Assembly: GCF_001695835.1 (NCBI RefSeq)
Contig: NZ_MBSO01000034.1
Coordinates: 62,001-126,000, forward strand
Length of the DNA stretch: 64,000 nucleotides
Direction: 5' to 3'
DNA from: Ensifer sp. LC11
GTDB taxonomy: Bacteria > Pseudomonadota > Alphaproteobacteria > Rhizobiales > Rhizobiaceae
Positions 21,605 to 31,680 of the stretch are shown here, one piece after another. The translations under genes and the position numbers were made by a program. A model generated the notes under the pieces. It saw nothing but the letters and a program-made list of their open reading frames with translations. It searched no databases and was not told where the DNA came from. Position 1 is the stretch's first letter. Every line of letters starts with the position of its first letter.

Positions 21605-24600
21605 TCATAACCTGTGGATCGTCACAGTCGGGCAGACGCTGCGGGCAATCTCGCAAAGATGTTCGTGGTGCGTCAGATAAATCACCTCACCGACCCGCGC
21701 CATTTCGGCCATCTGCTCGAAGGCACGGGCCGCGCGCCCGTCGTCGAAGGTTTCCATGATGTCGTCGGCGATGAAGGGCAGCGATTCGCGCGCTGCCGCA
21801 ATCTCGTGATAGCCGGCTATTCTCAGCGCCAGATAGAGCTGGAAACGCGTGCCCTTGGAGAGATCCTTGGCAAGTTTCGATCCGCCGGCCGCCGCATTGG
21901 CGATCAGGAACTCCTGCCCCTTGTCGGACTGGGCCGACAGGCCGGAATATTCATCGCCGCTGATCCGGCGGAAGGTTTCCGAGGCCCGGCGCATCATGGC
22001 GCTGCGGTGCCGCTCGCGGAAGAGCCGAAGGGCCGTCTCCGCGGCGATGACGCCTGCCCGCAGCCGCAGATAGGCAAGCGCCTTGCTCTCGATGTCGAGA
22101 AGCAGCGTTCGCCGTTTCTGATCGAGCTCTGCGACCGTATCGCCGCCTTCGACATCTGCGAGCGCTTTTTCCCTCTCTCGCATGTCCGTATGCAACTCGC
22201 TGACGTCGCGGTCGCTTACTTCGAGCGCCGCATCGAGCCGCGCCAGTTCCAACCGTGCCGCGGCGTCGTCGAGCACGGCAAGCAATGCTTCGGCCTCTTC
22301 GCTCGTTGCGACACCGAGGCGAGAGGCAAGATCGGCCTCCGATTCGGCAATGCGTTGACGCAGACGTTGCTGCTCCCGGGCGACCTCAAAATGCTGTGAT
22401 GCCTCATCGAGCGTATCGCAATCGAAGAACTCAAGGATCAAGCGTCTGCGCACCGCATGGAGCTCCCGCTCGGAGCTCGTGGTGCGCCATTCGTCTTCCA
22501 GCCGGGCGAGTTCCGACAGCAGGGTCGCCCGGCGATCGGCCAACCTTTGCGCTGCGCTGACACGCGCCTTCAGCGAGGCGAAGATGGCAAGCGGCTCACC
22601 CGTCACCGATGGTTCTGCAAGATCGGCTACGGCGCGCCCGAACGCCGCCTGGTCCTTGCGCATACCGGCGATACGATAGTCGAGATCGGACTTCCGCTGC
22701 GTCAGCTTGTCGAGTTCCTGCAGGACAGCCAGCATCGGGGCAACCCCTTCCGGGGACAGCGGGTCGTCGCGCTCTGCGAACCAGCGCTTGGCGAGAAGAT
22801 CGCTCCATTGGGCTTGCCACGCCGCCATTTCGCTCTCGGCAATTTCGAGGGCTCGGCGCCGGCTTTCAAGGACGTCCGCAGCCCGCTTGGCGACATCGCG
22901 CGCAGCGTTTTGCGCCCCTAACGCGATTTGCGCCCGCGATATCGTCTGTTCGGCGACGAACAGAAGCCCATCCAGCCGCTTCGGCAATCCCTCGGTGGCG
23001 CCGAGGCTCGCGAGTTCGTGCTGCAGCATCCGGATCGCTTCTGCTTCCTCGGCTTGCGCCTGATCAAGCTCCAGCCGCGCGGAGCGCAGCTGCGCGCGCA
23101 GGTCGAGAGCAGTCAAACGAGTGGAAAGCCACGCCTCCAGCTGCGGCAGCGTCGTAACGCGAGGTAAGCCACAGCTGGCAGCGGCCGTTGCGAGCGTGTG
23201 AGCCTGCGTTTGCGCATCGTCGCGCAGTTGGTTCTCCTGCTCGCGGAGCACGCCGAGGCGCGCGCGTCGTTCGGCTATCGAAAGCGCCAGACCTCGCATT
23301 TCGGCCAGCCGCGCGGCTTCGACGAGACGTAGCGCGGTAACGTCATCATCCTCTCCCATCACCCTTTCGAAGGCGACGGCCGTCGCTTCGGTAAGCTCGG
23401 CCTTGTGCCGTTGCCATGCGCCATCTCGCGCGCGCCGTAAAGCGAGCGACGAGACGTCGTCCAGGACGCCACTGACGGCAGACAATTCGGAAAGCCGCGC
23501 CTGCTCGCCAGCCAGAAGTTCCTGCTCGCCCACTATACGATCCGAAAGGCGCGCCCGGCGCTCCTCCTGCGCTGCGATCGACAGGCGCAAGGCATCAAGC
23601 GTTCCCGTCGTCGGCACGCTGAGCTCAAGCAGGTCGTCGGCGCTGCCGGAAAAGGGCTTCAACACCACGAGCTTGTCGACGAGGTCCGCTTCCAGTCGAG
23701 CGATGGACTGGGACGCTGCCTGCTGGCGCAGCAGACAATCGCTGCGCCGCCAGACTGGCAGTTGCTCTGCAAGCGCCCGGACGTCTGCGGCGCCGTCTTT
23801 GCCCTGCAATTCTGCCATCTCGCGCTCAGCCGCCCGCATTGCCTCCATCGCGCTCGAGACCTCCTGATGCGCTGAGGCGAGACGCTCGGCCAAGGCGGAG
23901 TGCCGCCGAGCGAGATCCTGGAGTTGGGCGCCGGTGCCGGCAGGCAACAACAACGCGGCGGGATCACGGTCCGGCGGCTCCCCTAGCCGCAGCAGGCAGG
24001 CGCTAATTTCCGTCGTGGCTTTCACAAGCTCTTCCTCGCGCGAGGGCATGTCGCGCGCCGCGGTCACGTAGCGGGCATCAAGCGCGGTCTCCTCTATCGC
24101 TGCCAGGCGTTCGGCCAGGCACAAAGCCGCCTTATCTTCCGGCAATTCGTCCAGCGCGTCGCGATGGTGCTGCGTTTCGCTTTCGACTTGCCGGAGCTTG
24201 ACCTCGATCTCGCCCTCCTCGCGCCGAAGCTTGGGCAGGTCACTCGCCCATTCGGCCGGCGGCACCGGCAACAGAGGAGCGCTCGCCAGCTCCCCCCGGA
24301 GCGCATAGAGCCGAGCATGATACGGCAGGGCCTCGATCTCAGCCTTCAGACGATCGCGCGCGACCCTGAGCGCAGCCCGGCGTGCGATCGCTTCATCGTG
24401 GCGTTCGCGTGCTTGCGTCAGCGTCTTGCGCAGAGCCGCATATTCGCGGGCGTTGATATCGAGCGCATTTCGTTCGACCCTCAGGGTTTCCAACTCACCC
24501 TTCAGTTCCGCAAGCTGATGTTTGCGCCCCTGCGGACGGTAGAAGGCGTCAGCCTGTCCGCGCAGGGCCGAAAGGATTGCCGTGCTGTCCGGTAGGCCCG

Positions 24601-25063
24601 AGCTTGCGGAAAACAGCAGCGACCCGAGCTCGCCCTCGCTCTTCAAGATCGCCTCGCCACCCTTTTCTATGCTCTCGTCATCGAGCGAAAACATCATCTG
24701 GTAGGTGTCGCGATCAATCGCGCCGAGCACGCCAGAAAAGAGGTTGTCGGGCAAAGCCTGCTCGTCGGCGCCGACCAACGAATTCGTCTTTCGCTTGATC
24801 CGGAATGCGCGATAGTTCCGGCCGGCCGCTTCGATCGTGCCGCCCACCCGCATCGTCTGGTACGGATGCAGGAAGCCATAGGGGCTTGAATGCTCGATGC
24901 CAAAGAGCAGATCCAGGAAGCCCGAGAACAGTGTCGATTTGCCGGCTTCATTCGGCCCATAGACGATATGCAGGTCGGGTGTGCCGTCTACCCTTTCGCC
25001 GAAGTCGAGACGACGATCGGTAAACTTGCCATAGCGGACAAGATCAAGCGCGCGCAGCCGCAT
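21605..25063 (-). CDS. YhaN-family SMC/Rad50-like ATPase
   Basis: This 1152-aa protein has a split ABC-type ATPase. The N-terminal Walker A VYGPNEAGKSTLFSGF is at about residues 34-49. The C-terminal part carries the Walker B/D-loop region LPFIADDIMETFDDGRA followed by the H-loop YLTHHEH. About 900 residues of Ala/Glu/Arg-rich coiled coil lie between, as in SbcC/Rad50. Its start shares one base with the stop of the upstream phosphoesterase gene (TGATG), so the two form a coupled pair like YhaO-YhaN or SbcD-SbcC. A role in DNA end processing or repair is inferred from that pairing. Confidence 0.88.
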   Translation of the reverse strand: MRLRALDLVRYGKFTDRRLDFGERVDGTPDLHIVYGPNEAGKSTLFSGFLDLLFGIEHSSPYGFLHPYQTMRVGGTIEAAGRNYRAFRIKRKTNSLVGADEQALPDNLFSGVLGAIDRDTYQMMFSLDDESIEKGGEAILKSEGELGSLLFSASSGLPDSTAILSALRGQADAFYRPQGRKHQLAELKGELETLRVERNALDINAREYAALRKTLTQARERHDEAIARRAALRVARDRLKAEIEALPYHARLYALRGELASAPLLPVPPAEWASDLPKLRREEGEIEVKLRQVESETQHHRDALDELPEDKAALCLAERLAAIEETALDARYVTAARDMPSREEELVKATTEISACLLRLGEPPDRDPAALLLPAGTGAQLQDLARRHSALAERLASAHQEVSSAMEAMRAAEREMAELQGKDGAADVRALAEQLPVWRRSDCLLRQQAASQSIARLEADLVDKLVVLKPFSGSADDLLELSVPTTGTLDALRLSIAAQEERRARLSDRIVGEQELLAGEQARLSELSAVSGVLDDVSSLALRRARDGAWQRHKAELTEATAVAFERVMGEDDDVTALRLVEAARLAEMRGLALSIAERRARLGVLREQENQLRDDAQTQAHTLATAAASCGLPRVTTLPQLEAWLSTRLTALDLRAQLRSARLELDQAQAEEAEAIRMLQHELASLGATEGLPKRLDGLLFVAEQTISRAQIALGAQNAARDVAKRAADVLESRRRALEIAESEMAAWQAQWSDLLAKRWFAERDDPLSPEGVAPMLAVLQELDKLTQRKSDLDYRIAGMRKDQAAFGRAVADLAEPSVTGEPLAIFASLKARVSAAQRLADRRATLLSELARLEDEWRTTSSERELHAVRRRLILEFFDCDTLDEASQHFEVAREQQRLRQRIAESEADLASRLGVATSEEAEALLAVLDDAAARLELARLDAALEVSDRDVSELHTDMREREKALADVEGGDTVAELDQKRRTLLLDIESKALAYLRLRAGVIAAETALRLFRERHRSAMMRRASETFRRISGDEYSGLSAQSDKGQEFLIANAAAGGSKLAKDLSKGTRFQLYLALRIAGYHEIAAARESLPFIADDIMETFDDGRAARAFEQMAEMARVGEVIYLTHHEHLCEIARSVCPTVTIHRL

Positions 25064-26343
25064 CAGTGAGTGCCCTCGCCGGCGCCGCCGCCGTGAAGGT
25101 GGGCAAGCACCTCGGCACCTCCCGACGCGCCGGCCTCAAAGGCGAGCCGTTCGACCGCCTCTTCATCCGGCGCCAGCGCTTGGCGCAATTCAGGCGGAAG
25201 TTGCTGTAGCACATCGTCAACGGCTGCACGAACCTCCTGACGAAAACCGTGGGCCGGCAGAACATCGGCCTCGACAAGCGCCGCAAGCTCCTCGACGGGA
25301 TCGAGCACGGAGCCCGTTTTCTCGGTTTGGGCGCTCCTGCTGGTGAGCTCGACCTTTTCGATCCAGCAACCGGCTATTCCGGCAGCGATGTTGTCGATCT
25401 CCGCCCGCAGCAGATCTGCGTCGCGGCGAAGGCGCCATGCCAATGGCGTGACACCGGTCAAAGTCAGACGCAGGATAACGTTTTCCGCAGGCGTATTGCC
25501 ACAGATCCGCAAAAGCGTCTGCCTGATGGCCTCGAGCATATCGCGCCACTCCGACAGGTCAGTGATATCGACCAGCGTGCGCTCGAAACTGGCGATGCCG
25601 ATCGTCTGCTCGGAAAGACTGATGCGGCCGTCGTCACCGACCGTGGCCAGCGTCACCCCCTTCACCCCGGCCTCATTGACGTCACGACCCTGAGGCATGC
25701 CCGGCATCACGACAAAGGGCTCGGTCGCATGAACCTGTCGCTGATGGATGTGACCAAGCGCCCAGTAATCAAATCCATGGGCCAAGAGATCGGCAACGCT
25801 GCAGGGCGCGTACAGATCGTGTCCCGCCGCACCGGCAAGGCTGGTGTGCAGCATGCCGATATTCACCGCGCCGGGCACTGGAGACTGGAACGCCGGTAGC
25901 AAGCTGTCCGGCGCGTGCGGACTGGCGAAGCTTACGCCATGCACGTAGACGTCGCGACCGCTTGCCAGCGTCTTTGCGAGAACGGCTTTTGCCCTGCCTT
26001 TGAAGACATGGGCCGATGGCGGCAAGGTCAGTTCGTTGGTGACCTGTGATTGCGCATCGTGATTGCCGCGAATGATGAAGACGCGCGCACCCGCCTCGTC
26101 CAGACGGCGGAGCTCGCGACCGAGAAACAGAGCCGTGTTCATCGACGTCTGGCTGCCGTCATAGAGGTCGCCGGCGATCAGCAATGCATCGACCTGCTCG
26201 GCGATGCAAAGATCGACGATCTTGACGAAGGCGCGCCGCGACGCTCCCCGTACGATTTCGGCGAGATCGGCGTTTCTAAGGGCAAGGCTGCGGAGCGGCG
26301 AATCGAGATGCAGGTCTGCGGTGTGGACGAAGCGGAAGGGCAT
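25063..26343 (-). CDS. YhaO/SbcD-like DNA-repair metallophosphoesterase
   Basis: This 426-aa calcineurin-like phosphoesterase of the Mre11/SbcD class has its metal motifs in order: FVHTADLHLDSPL (D-x-H) at the N-terminus, LLIAGDLYDG (GD), IRGNHDAQSQ (GNHD), and later WALGHIHQRQ (GHIH). The C-terminal half would be the capping/ATPase-binding domain. The start at 26343 (MPFRFVHTADL) is chosen because family members begin just before the first motif; an ATG at 26430 is in frame but neither has a clear ribosome-binding site. It is the partner of the downstream YhaN-like ATPase. Confidence 0.88.
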   Translation of the reverse strand: MPFRFVHTADLHLDSPLRSLALRNADLAEIVRGASRRAFVKIVDLCIAEQVDALLIAGDLYDGSQTSMNTALFLGRELRRLDEAGARVFIIRGNHDAQSQVTNELTLPPSAHVFKGRAKAVLAKTLASGRDVYVHGVSFASPHAPDSLLPAFQSPVPGAVNIGMLHTSLAGAAGHDLYAPCSVADLLAHGFDYWALGHIHQRQVHATEPFVVMPGMPQGRDVNEAGVKGVTLATVGDDGRISLSEQTIGIASFERTLVDITDLSEWRDMLEAIRQTLLRICGNTPAENVILRLTLTGVTPLAWRLRRDADLLRAEIDNIAAGIAGCWIEKVELTSRSAQTEKTGSVLDPVEELAALVEADVLPAHGFRQEVRAAVDDVLQQLPPELRQALAPDEEAVERLAFEAGASGGAEVLAHLHGGGAGEGTH

Positions 26344-26724
26344 GACCGACCATGGCCCGGCAAACAGGCGCCCGTCAATCGGCGGCTGCGCGTCATCCAC
26401 GTGGGAGATCGGATCGCCGTCGGCAAGCATATTTCAGCCAGACAAAGTAAAGTCACAACTAATACAAATAGGCCCACGGCATTCGTAAAAATGATGGCCT
26501 GAGCGACCGCGGCTTAGTACCTGCAAATATCAGATTATACTCACTTTAATCGATTAGGGCTTTTGTAACATCTTGTTCGATAGGTTTGCGCCGGCTGCGT
26601 TTCCAAGCGCATCCAGGCACCGGAATGATTCCTGCTTCGGCATCCGCTCCGTCATGACGATCAAGAGCCGGAATGACTTAATTCAAGTACAGTTTTACGG
26701 ACGGCCGTCCTTCCGGGGGTACAC
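26344..26724. other. Divergent intergenic region; no gene seen
   Basis: About 380 bp separate the minus-strand phosphoesterase from the plus-strand chemotaxis receptor. The part from 26440 to 26570 is notably AT-rich for this genome and should hold the divergent promoters. No stable hairpin or RNA gene is evident. Confidence 0.5.
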
Positions 26725-28557
26725 ATGTCACGGCTCAAGATTTCGCACACGCTCATTGCCCTTTTCCTCGTGGTGGCCGTTATCGTTACGGCGCTTGCCG
26801 TTTCCTCGCTCGGCGGCATCAAGATGATGAACGATCGCAACAACGAGATCGCCACCACCTGGCTGCCCCGCGTCTCGCTTTCCCGCGCGCTTGAAACGCA
26901 GCTTTCCGATACGCGCATGGCCTTTGCCCGCCATCTGATCTCGCTGACCCCCTTCGAAAAGAAGGCTGCCGAAAAAGTCATCGGCGAGACCGTCGGCGGT
27001 TTTAACAAGCTCGCGGACGAATACTCGAGCCTGATGGTCACCGATGCCGACAAGGCGGCACTGGACAAAGTGCGCACCAGCTACCAGGCCTATCTCTCCG
27101 TCTCGGACGGCATGGTCAAGCTTTCCAACAATCTCGAAAACATGAAGGCGCAGAGCGTCTTCAAGGTCGAGATGCGCGAGACCGAGCAGAAGGTTGACGA
27201 GGCGATCAAGGAAATGCGTGCCCTCAACGTTAAGGGCGCGGATGCCGCCGTTGCCGCAAGCTCGGCAACGCATGATCAGATCCGCATGATCGAGATCGCC
27301 GTCATCGCGCTTGCCACCGTCATCGTGCTCGGCGCGATCCTCTATGCGGTCCGCGGTATTGCCCGTCCGATCCAGATCATTACCCGCTCGATGGCCCGCC
27401 TTGCCGAAGGCGACACGGACAGCAACATCCCCTACGGCGCCCGCAAGGACGAAATCGGTGAGATGGCCCGTGCCGTCGAGGTCTTCCGGCAGGCGGCGAT
27501 CGCCAACAGGCACCTCGAAGCGGATGCCCAGGCGCAGCGCGTCAAGGCGGAAGCCGAACGCCTGCGCGTGACCGAAGAAGCGGAAGCCGCGGCCCAGCGC
27601 CGTCTTCAGGAAGCAACCGCCGGTCTTGCAAGTGGTCTGCGCCGACTTGCCGCCGGCGATCTCGCCTTCCAGCTCAACGAGCCCTTTGCGCCCGACTTCG
27701 AGCAGCTTCGCCACGACCTGAACCAGACCGTCGCCCAACTCGCCGACACGCTCGCCGCGGTTTCGGCCAGCTCCGGCAGCATCGACAGCGGTGCAAGAGA
27801 AGTCAGCCAAAGCGCCGACGACCTTTCGCGCCGGACCGAGCAGCAGGCGGCCTCGCTGGAAGAAACGGCAGCAGCCCTCGACCAGATCACCGTCAATGTC
27901 GGCAATTCGTCGAAGCGCACCCATGAGGCCCGCACTGTGGCCGGCCAGGCGAACGAAAGCGCTCGCAAGTCCGGCGCCATCGTGTCGGGCGCCGTCGATG
28001 CGATGGGCCGCATCGAGCATTCGTCGAGCCAGATCTCCAACATCATCGGCGTCATCGACGAGATCGCCTTCCAGACCAATCTGCTGGCGCTCAATGCCGG
28101 CGTTGAGGCGGCGCGGGCCGGCGATGCCGGCAAGGGTTTTGCCGTCGTCGCCCAGGAAGTGCGCGAGCTTGCTCAGCGCTCGGCCAATGCCGCCAAGGAG
28201 ATCAAGGGTCTGATCCGCAACTCCGCCGTCGAAGTCGAAAGCGGTGTCCGGCTCGTGCGCGAAACCGGCGAGGCTCTCCGCACGATCGAAGGCTTCATCG
28301 TCACGATCAACCAGCACATGGACGCGATTGCCGTCTCGGCCCAGGAACAGTCCGCAGGGCTCTCCGAGGTCAATACCGCCGTAAATCAAATGGACCAGGT
28401 GACCCAGCAGAACGCGGCGATGGTCGAGGAAGCCAATGCGGCAAGCGCGACGCTCGCACAGGAGGCAGGCCGCCTGCGCGACCTGATCGCGCGGTTCACT
28501 CTGGTCGAGGCCACCGGCTATGCGCAGCCGACCGGTTCATCGCGCTGGGCTGCCTGA
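26725..28557 (+). CDS. Methyl-accepting chemotaxis protein
   Basis: This 610-aa transmembrane chemoreceptor has TM1 at about residues 10-32, a periplasmic helical-bundle sensor of about 155 residues with no recognisable ligand motif, and TM2 at about 190-212 (IEIAVIALATVIVLGAIL). HAMP regions follow, then the cytoplasmic signalling hairpin with its conserved tip (DEIAFQTNLLALNAGVEAAR). It signals through CheW/CheA to the flagellar motor. There is no C-terminal NWETF-type CheR tether. A GGGGG stretch 5 nt before the ATG serves as ribosome-binding site. No che genes lie nearby, so it is an orphan receptor. Confidence 0.95.
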   Translation: MSRLKISHTLIALFLVVAVIVTALAVSSLGGIKMMNDRNNEIATTWLPRVSLSRALETQLSDTRMAFARHLISLTPFEKKAAEKVIGETVGGFNKLADEYSSLMVTDADKAALDKVRTSYQAYLSVSDGMVKLSNNLENMKAQSVFKVEMRETEQKVDEAIKEMRALNVKGADAAVAASSATHDQIRMIEIAVIALATVIVLGAILYAVRGIARPIQIITRSMARLAEGDTDSNIPYGARKDEIGEMARAVEVFRQAAIANRHLEADAQAQRVKAEAERLRVTEEAEAAAQRRLQEATAGLASGLRRLAAGDLAFQLNEPFAPDFEQLRHDLNQTVAQLADTLAAVSASSGSIDSGAREVSQSADDLSRRTEQQAASLEETAAALDQITVNVGNSSKRTHEARTVAGQANESARKSGAIVSGAVDAMGRIEHSSSQISNIIGVIDEIAFQTNLLALNAGVEAARAGDAGKGFAVVAQEVRELAQRSANAAKEIKGLIRNSAVEVESGVRLVRETGEALRTIEGFIVTINQHMDAIAVSAQEQSAGLSEVNTAVNQMDQVTQQNAAMVEEANAASATLAQEAGRLRDLIARFTLVEATGYAQPTGSSRWAA

Positions 28558-28673
28558 CGTCGCGACACGCGCAATATCGATCTCGGGGTAAGTACCCCGA
28601 AATGTCGAGCGAAACGGAAATGCCCAGCCGGCAAGAACTCGCTCAGCGCGCGAAGTTCTAGTCACTGCAAGTG

Positions 28674-28701
28674 AAACGGTCGCCGGAGACGGCGGCCGTT
28701 T
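28674..28701 (+). terminator. Terminator after the chemotaxis receptor
   Basis: A 12-bp stem (AAACGGTCGCCG / CGGCGGCCGTTT, one G-T pair) with a GAGA tetraloop is followed by CTTTGTT. It lies about 115 bp after the receptor stop codon. A second perfect 8-bp hairpin TCGGGGTA/TACCCCGA is closer to the stop but lacks a T tract. Confidence 0.65.
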
Positions 28702-28775
28702 CTTTGTTGGCGAGGGACTTACCGTGAAACGGCCGAGGTTTCTGTCGACAAAGACGGCAATTGTAACTATCACTA

Positions 28776-29300
28776 ATGTTACTGCCATTTCACATGGCAC
28801 CTCATGAAATTCCAGCGACGATCATGAAGAAGACATTCGAAGTTTCCGATAGACTGTTCGAGCTTTACCACCGGGTTCACCGGCTGGTGAACGAGTCGAT
28901 GACCGAAGAAGGCGTGTCGCTGGCGCGCAGCAAGTTCCTCTTCTTCCTGAGCAAGCTCGGCCCCTGTCGCTCGACCGACATCGCCTGCGCGCTGAACTTC
29001 GCACCGCGCACGGTCACCGAGGCTATCGACGGCCTGGAACGTGACCGCCTGGTGATGCGCAAGCCCGACCCCGAGGACAGGCGCGCCAAGATCGTCTCGA
29101 TCACGGAAACCGGCCGCATTGTTCTGGAAGCCGCCGAACATCCGCGCAAGCAGTTGCTCGAAGAGATTTTCTCGGCGCTCGACGACGAAGAGCTAGACGC
29201 CCTCTACGACATTGTCGGCAAGCTGGTCGACAGGACGGACGAGATCCGCAAGCGCAAGGATGAAGCCGAAGAGGCAGCGCAGGTCGCGATCGCCCGCTAG
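28776..29300 (+). CDS. MarR-family transcriptional regulator
   Basis: The frame codes up to 174 aa. From the third in-frame ATG at 28824 (MKKTFEVSDRLFELYHRV) the protein is 158 aa, nearer the family length and possibly the true start; none of the three ATGs has a strong ribosome-binding site. The winged helix-turn-helix is visible as CRSTDIACALNFAPRTVTEA with the wing RKPDPEDRRAKIVSITETG, the MarR DxR signature. The flanking helices are dimerisation segments. It stands alone and points towards a convergent gene across a shared terminator. The effector is unknown. Confidence 0.88.
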   Translation: MLLPFHMAPHEIPATIMKKTFEVSDRLFELYHRVHRLVNESMTEEGVSLARSKFLFFLSKLGPCRSTDIACALNFAPRTVTEAIDGLERDRLVMRKPDPEDRRAKIVSITETGRIVLEAAEHPRKQLLEEIFSALDDEELDALYDIVGKLVDRTDEIRKRKDEAEEAAQVAIAR

Positions 29301-29343
29301 GAGCAGCGCCGCCTGCCGCAATTCGCAAATGCCGAAACAGAAA

Positions 29344-29370
29344 GAGGCCGGGACGTCATGTCCCGGCCTC
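29344..29370. terminator. Bidirectional terminator between convergent genes
   Basis: A perfect 11-bp stem (GAGGCCGGGAC / GTCCCGGCCTC) with a 5-nt loop is followed by TTCCGTTTTT on the plus strand and by TTTCTGTTTC on the minus strand. It lies between the stops of the MarR gene (+) and the phytase-like gene (-). Confidence 0.85.
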
Positions 29371-29395
29371 TTCCGTTTTTCTCCGGGCGTAACGC

Positions 29396-31591
29396 TTACA
29401 TCGCGTTGATGGCGCCAATGGAGAAGAACAGGGTTTCGCCGGAGGAATCGTCAACACCGTCATTGTCGGTGATGACGTAGCCGTTACCGGCGGCGTCAAC
29501 GGTGAAGCCCTCGACCTTGTCGACGACGTAGCCGCTGAGCGCCTTCAGATCCGGCATGAGGTCACGGACCTCCTCCTTCTTGACGACGGGCAGTTCCCCG
29601 CCAAGCGCTGCCGGCTTCAGCTCCGAGAGAGCAACGCGATAGATCTTCTTGAGCTTGGCTGCCTGGCCGATCAGGTTGTCGCGCTCGATGATATAGGCGT
29701 AGTCGCCGTTAACGGAAATTTCCGATAGGCCGACCCAGCCGTCGCCGGCCTTCTCCAGCGGGTAGCGCACGGCGCCCCACTCTTCGCTCTTCAGGTTGTA
29801 AGAAACGAGCTTGGCGAAGCCCTTCTCGTCGTCTTTCCATTCGCGCTGGACGGCCATCCACAGTGTCTGGTCGTCGCCTTCGCCAACCACGGTGATGCCT
29901 TCGAAGCCGAAGCGGGTTTCGCCGGCACGCAGTGCTTCCGGCAGGGCGATTTCCTTCTTGATCTCGCCCTTCTTGTTCGCGTGGAGGATCGCGTGGCTGT
30001 AGAGCTTGTCGGAGTTGCCTTCCGAAACAAGCCAGAAGCCCCCGTCCCCGTCATTGGCGATACCCTCGATGTCGAGCTTCTGAGCCGGTGCGCCGTCACG
30101 GGTGATGGCCAGCGCTTCGGTGATCAGCGCCGGCTTCTGCGTGGCGTCGATGGTGAAGATCGTCGGCTGCGACGAGAAGACCGAGTCGCTGACGGCGCGC
30201 AGGAAGCCCGGCTTGTCGGCAACAGTGGCCAAACCGGACAGGGCGCCGAAGCCGATCGGCAGGCCGTCCTTCCCGACGGAGCGGATCTGCGGATAGGCGG
30301 CTTCACCCTCGCCACGCTCATAGATCATCACGTGCGAGCGCGCGCCGCCGTCTTCGCCGAGGTCGACCTCGTTGGCGGTCGCAAGCAAGTTGCGCGCGGG
30401 GATGGCGACGGCACCTTCCGGCGAAATGCCCGACGGCAGGAGTTGCAGCAGTTCAGGCTCAGCGCCCGTGTCCTTGTAGACGCCGACGATCGAGGCGCGT
30501 TCGGCAAGCAGGAAGAACAGGTTGTCGTCGCCGAACTTGGCGGCCTCCAGGCCCTCAGGCTCGACACCCTTTGCCGACGAGCGCTTCTCGGGGTAGTGGC
30601 CGATCGCGGCAACGGCATGTTCGAAGGTCGCGCCTGCTTCGTAGAGGACCTTGCCGGTCGTATCGAAGATGGTGAAGCCACGCGAACCGCCTTCGTAGTC
30701 GCCTTCATTGGCGACCACGATCCGGTTGTCGTCCAGCCACTTTACGGCGTCGGGTTCGCGCTTGCGCGCCGGCTGTTCGTCCTTGAAGGCGATCGCACCG
30801 TTGCGCTTGGCGTCGATGTTCTTAAGATCCACGGCACCCGCAGAGAAATGTGTCTTCACCGTCGCCGTCTTGCCGTCGATGATGACGATGTGATTGTTCT
30901 CCTGCAGCGTCAGCGCGATCTCGTCCTTGCCGTTGAAGGCGACGAATTCCGGTTCCGGGTCCTCGCCGGCAATTTCGGCAAGGCCGGTCAGCGTCACACG
31001 CTTCAGCGAACCGCAATCGGCAACGCCGTCTTTGAGCGACAGGATCACCAGATCACCGGCCGGCATCTGCGGGATCTTGCCGTCGTTCACCTCTTCGTCG
31101 CGCTCGTTCTCGATCGCGATGGCGGCAAGCGTGCGGTCCTTGTTGACTGCAACCGAATCCGGTTGGCCACCGAGGTCGCACGTGGCGTCCACCTTCTTCG
31201 ACGCAAGGTCGACCACTGCGAGGAAGCCCGAAGGCTTGACGAAGCTCTCGCGGGTGTTGACCGCGACGAGCGCCTTGGCGCCGGCAACGGTGACGGATGT
31301 CGGCTCGCCATCAAAGGCAACAACGCCGGCTGCCTTCGGCGCCTTCGCGTCGGTGATGTCGATGAGGCCAATGCGTTTGCCCGGGCTGTCGGAATAAACA
31401 AGCGTGTTGCCGTCTTCACTGGCCGTAATGATCTCGGCGGATGTCGGCGCCTTGCGGGCATCGCCTTCGGGCAGATTGTCGGCAACGGCGAAGGACGCGA
31501 TGCGGTTGAAGACGGGCTCGGCTGCCGCGGGAAATGCGGCTGAAGCCAAGAGGACGGCCGTGAGCGCCGTCATGCGCGATACAATGGTCAT
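29396..31591 (-). CDS. Secreted esterase-like/phytase-domain protein
   Basis: This 731-aa protein begins with a signal peptide (cleavage probably after AFPAAAEP near residue 25). The N-terminal half has YVTN-like beta-propeller repeats (GEPTSVTV, GQPDSVAV). The C-terminal third carries the esterase-like phytase domain (DIEGIANDGDGGFWLVSEGN, then RFGFEGITVVGEGDD). Related proteins are annotated as esterase-like activity of phytase; the substrate is not established. The ATG at 31591 has GGGGGA 5 nt upstream, better than the ATG four codons earlier. It is probably periplasmic or extracellular. Confidence 0.86.
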   Translation of the reverse strand: MTIVSRMTALTAVLLASAAFPAAAEPVFNRIASFAVADNLPEGDARKAPTSAEIITASEDGNTLVYSDSPGKRIGLIDITDAKAPKAAGVVAFDGEPTSVTVAGAKALVAVNTRESFVKPSGFLAVVDLASKKVDATCDLGGQPDSVAVNKDRTLAAIAIENERDEEVNDGKIPQMPAGDLVILSLKDGVADCGSLKRVTLTGLAEIAGEDPEPEFVAFNGKDEIALTLQENNHIVIIDGKTATVKTHFSAGAVDLKNIDAKRNGAIAFKDEQPARKREPDAVKWLDDNRIVVANEGDYEGGSRGFTIFDTTGKVLYEAGATFEHAVAAIGHYPEKRSSAKGVEPEGLEAAKFGDDNLFFLLAERASIVGVYKDTGAEPELLQLLPSGISPEGAVAIPARNLLATANEVDLGEDGGARSHVMIYERGEGEAAYPQIRSVGKDGLPIGFGALSGLATVADKPGFLRAVSDSVFSSQPTIFTIDATQKPALITEALAITRDGAPAQKLDIEGIANDGDGGFWLVSEGNSDKLYSHAILHANKKGEIKKEIALPEALRAGETRFGFEGITVVGEGDDQTLWMAVQREWKDDEKGFAKLVSYNLKSEEWGAVRYPLEKAGDGWVGLSEISVNGDYAYIIERDNLIGQAAKLKKIYRVALSELKPAALGGELPVVKKEEVRDLMPDLKALSGYVVDKVEGFTVDAAGNGYVITDNDGVDDSSGETLFFSIGAINAM

Positions 31592-31680
31592 GAAATCCCC
31601 CATGTGCGAACACTGAAAAACATGGGGGTTCTGCGCGATCGCGATGACAGCCGAATGACAGCGGCCGAGTTTTGCACCGT

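Noticed and set aside
28762-28781. GTAAC...GTTAC half-sites as a MarR operator
   Set aside because: Only 5 bp per arm with a 10-bp spacer, overlapping the uncertain start codon; too weak to claim.
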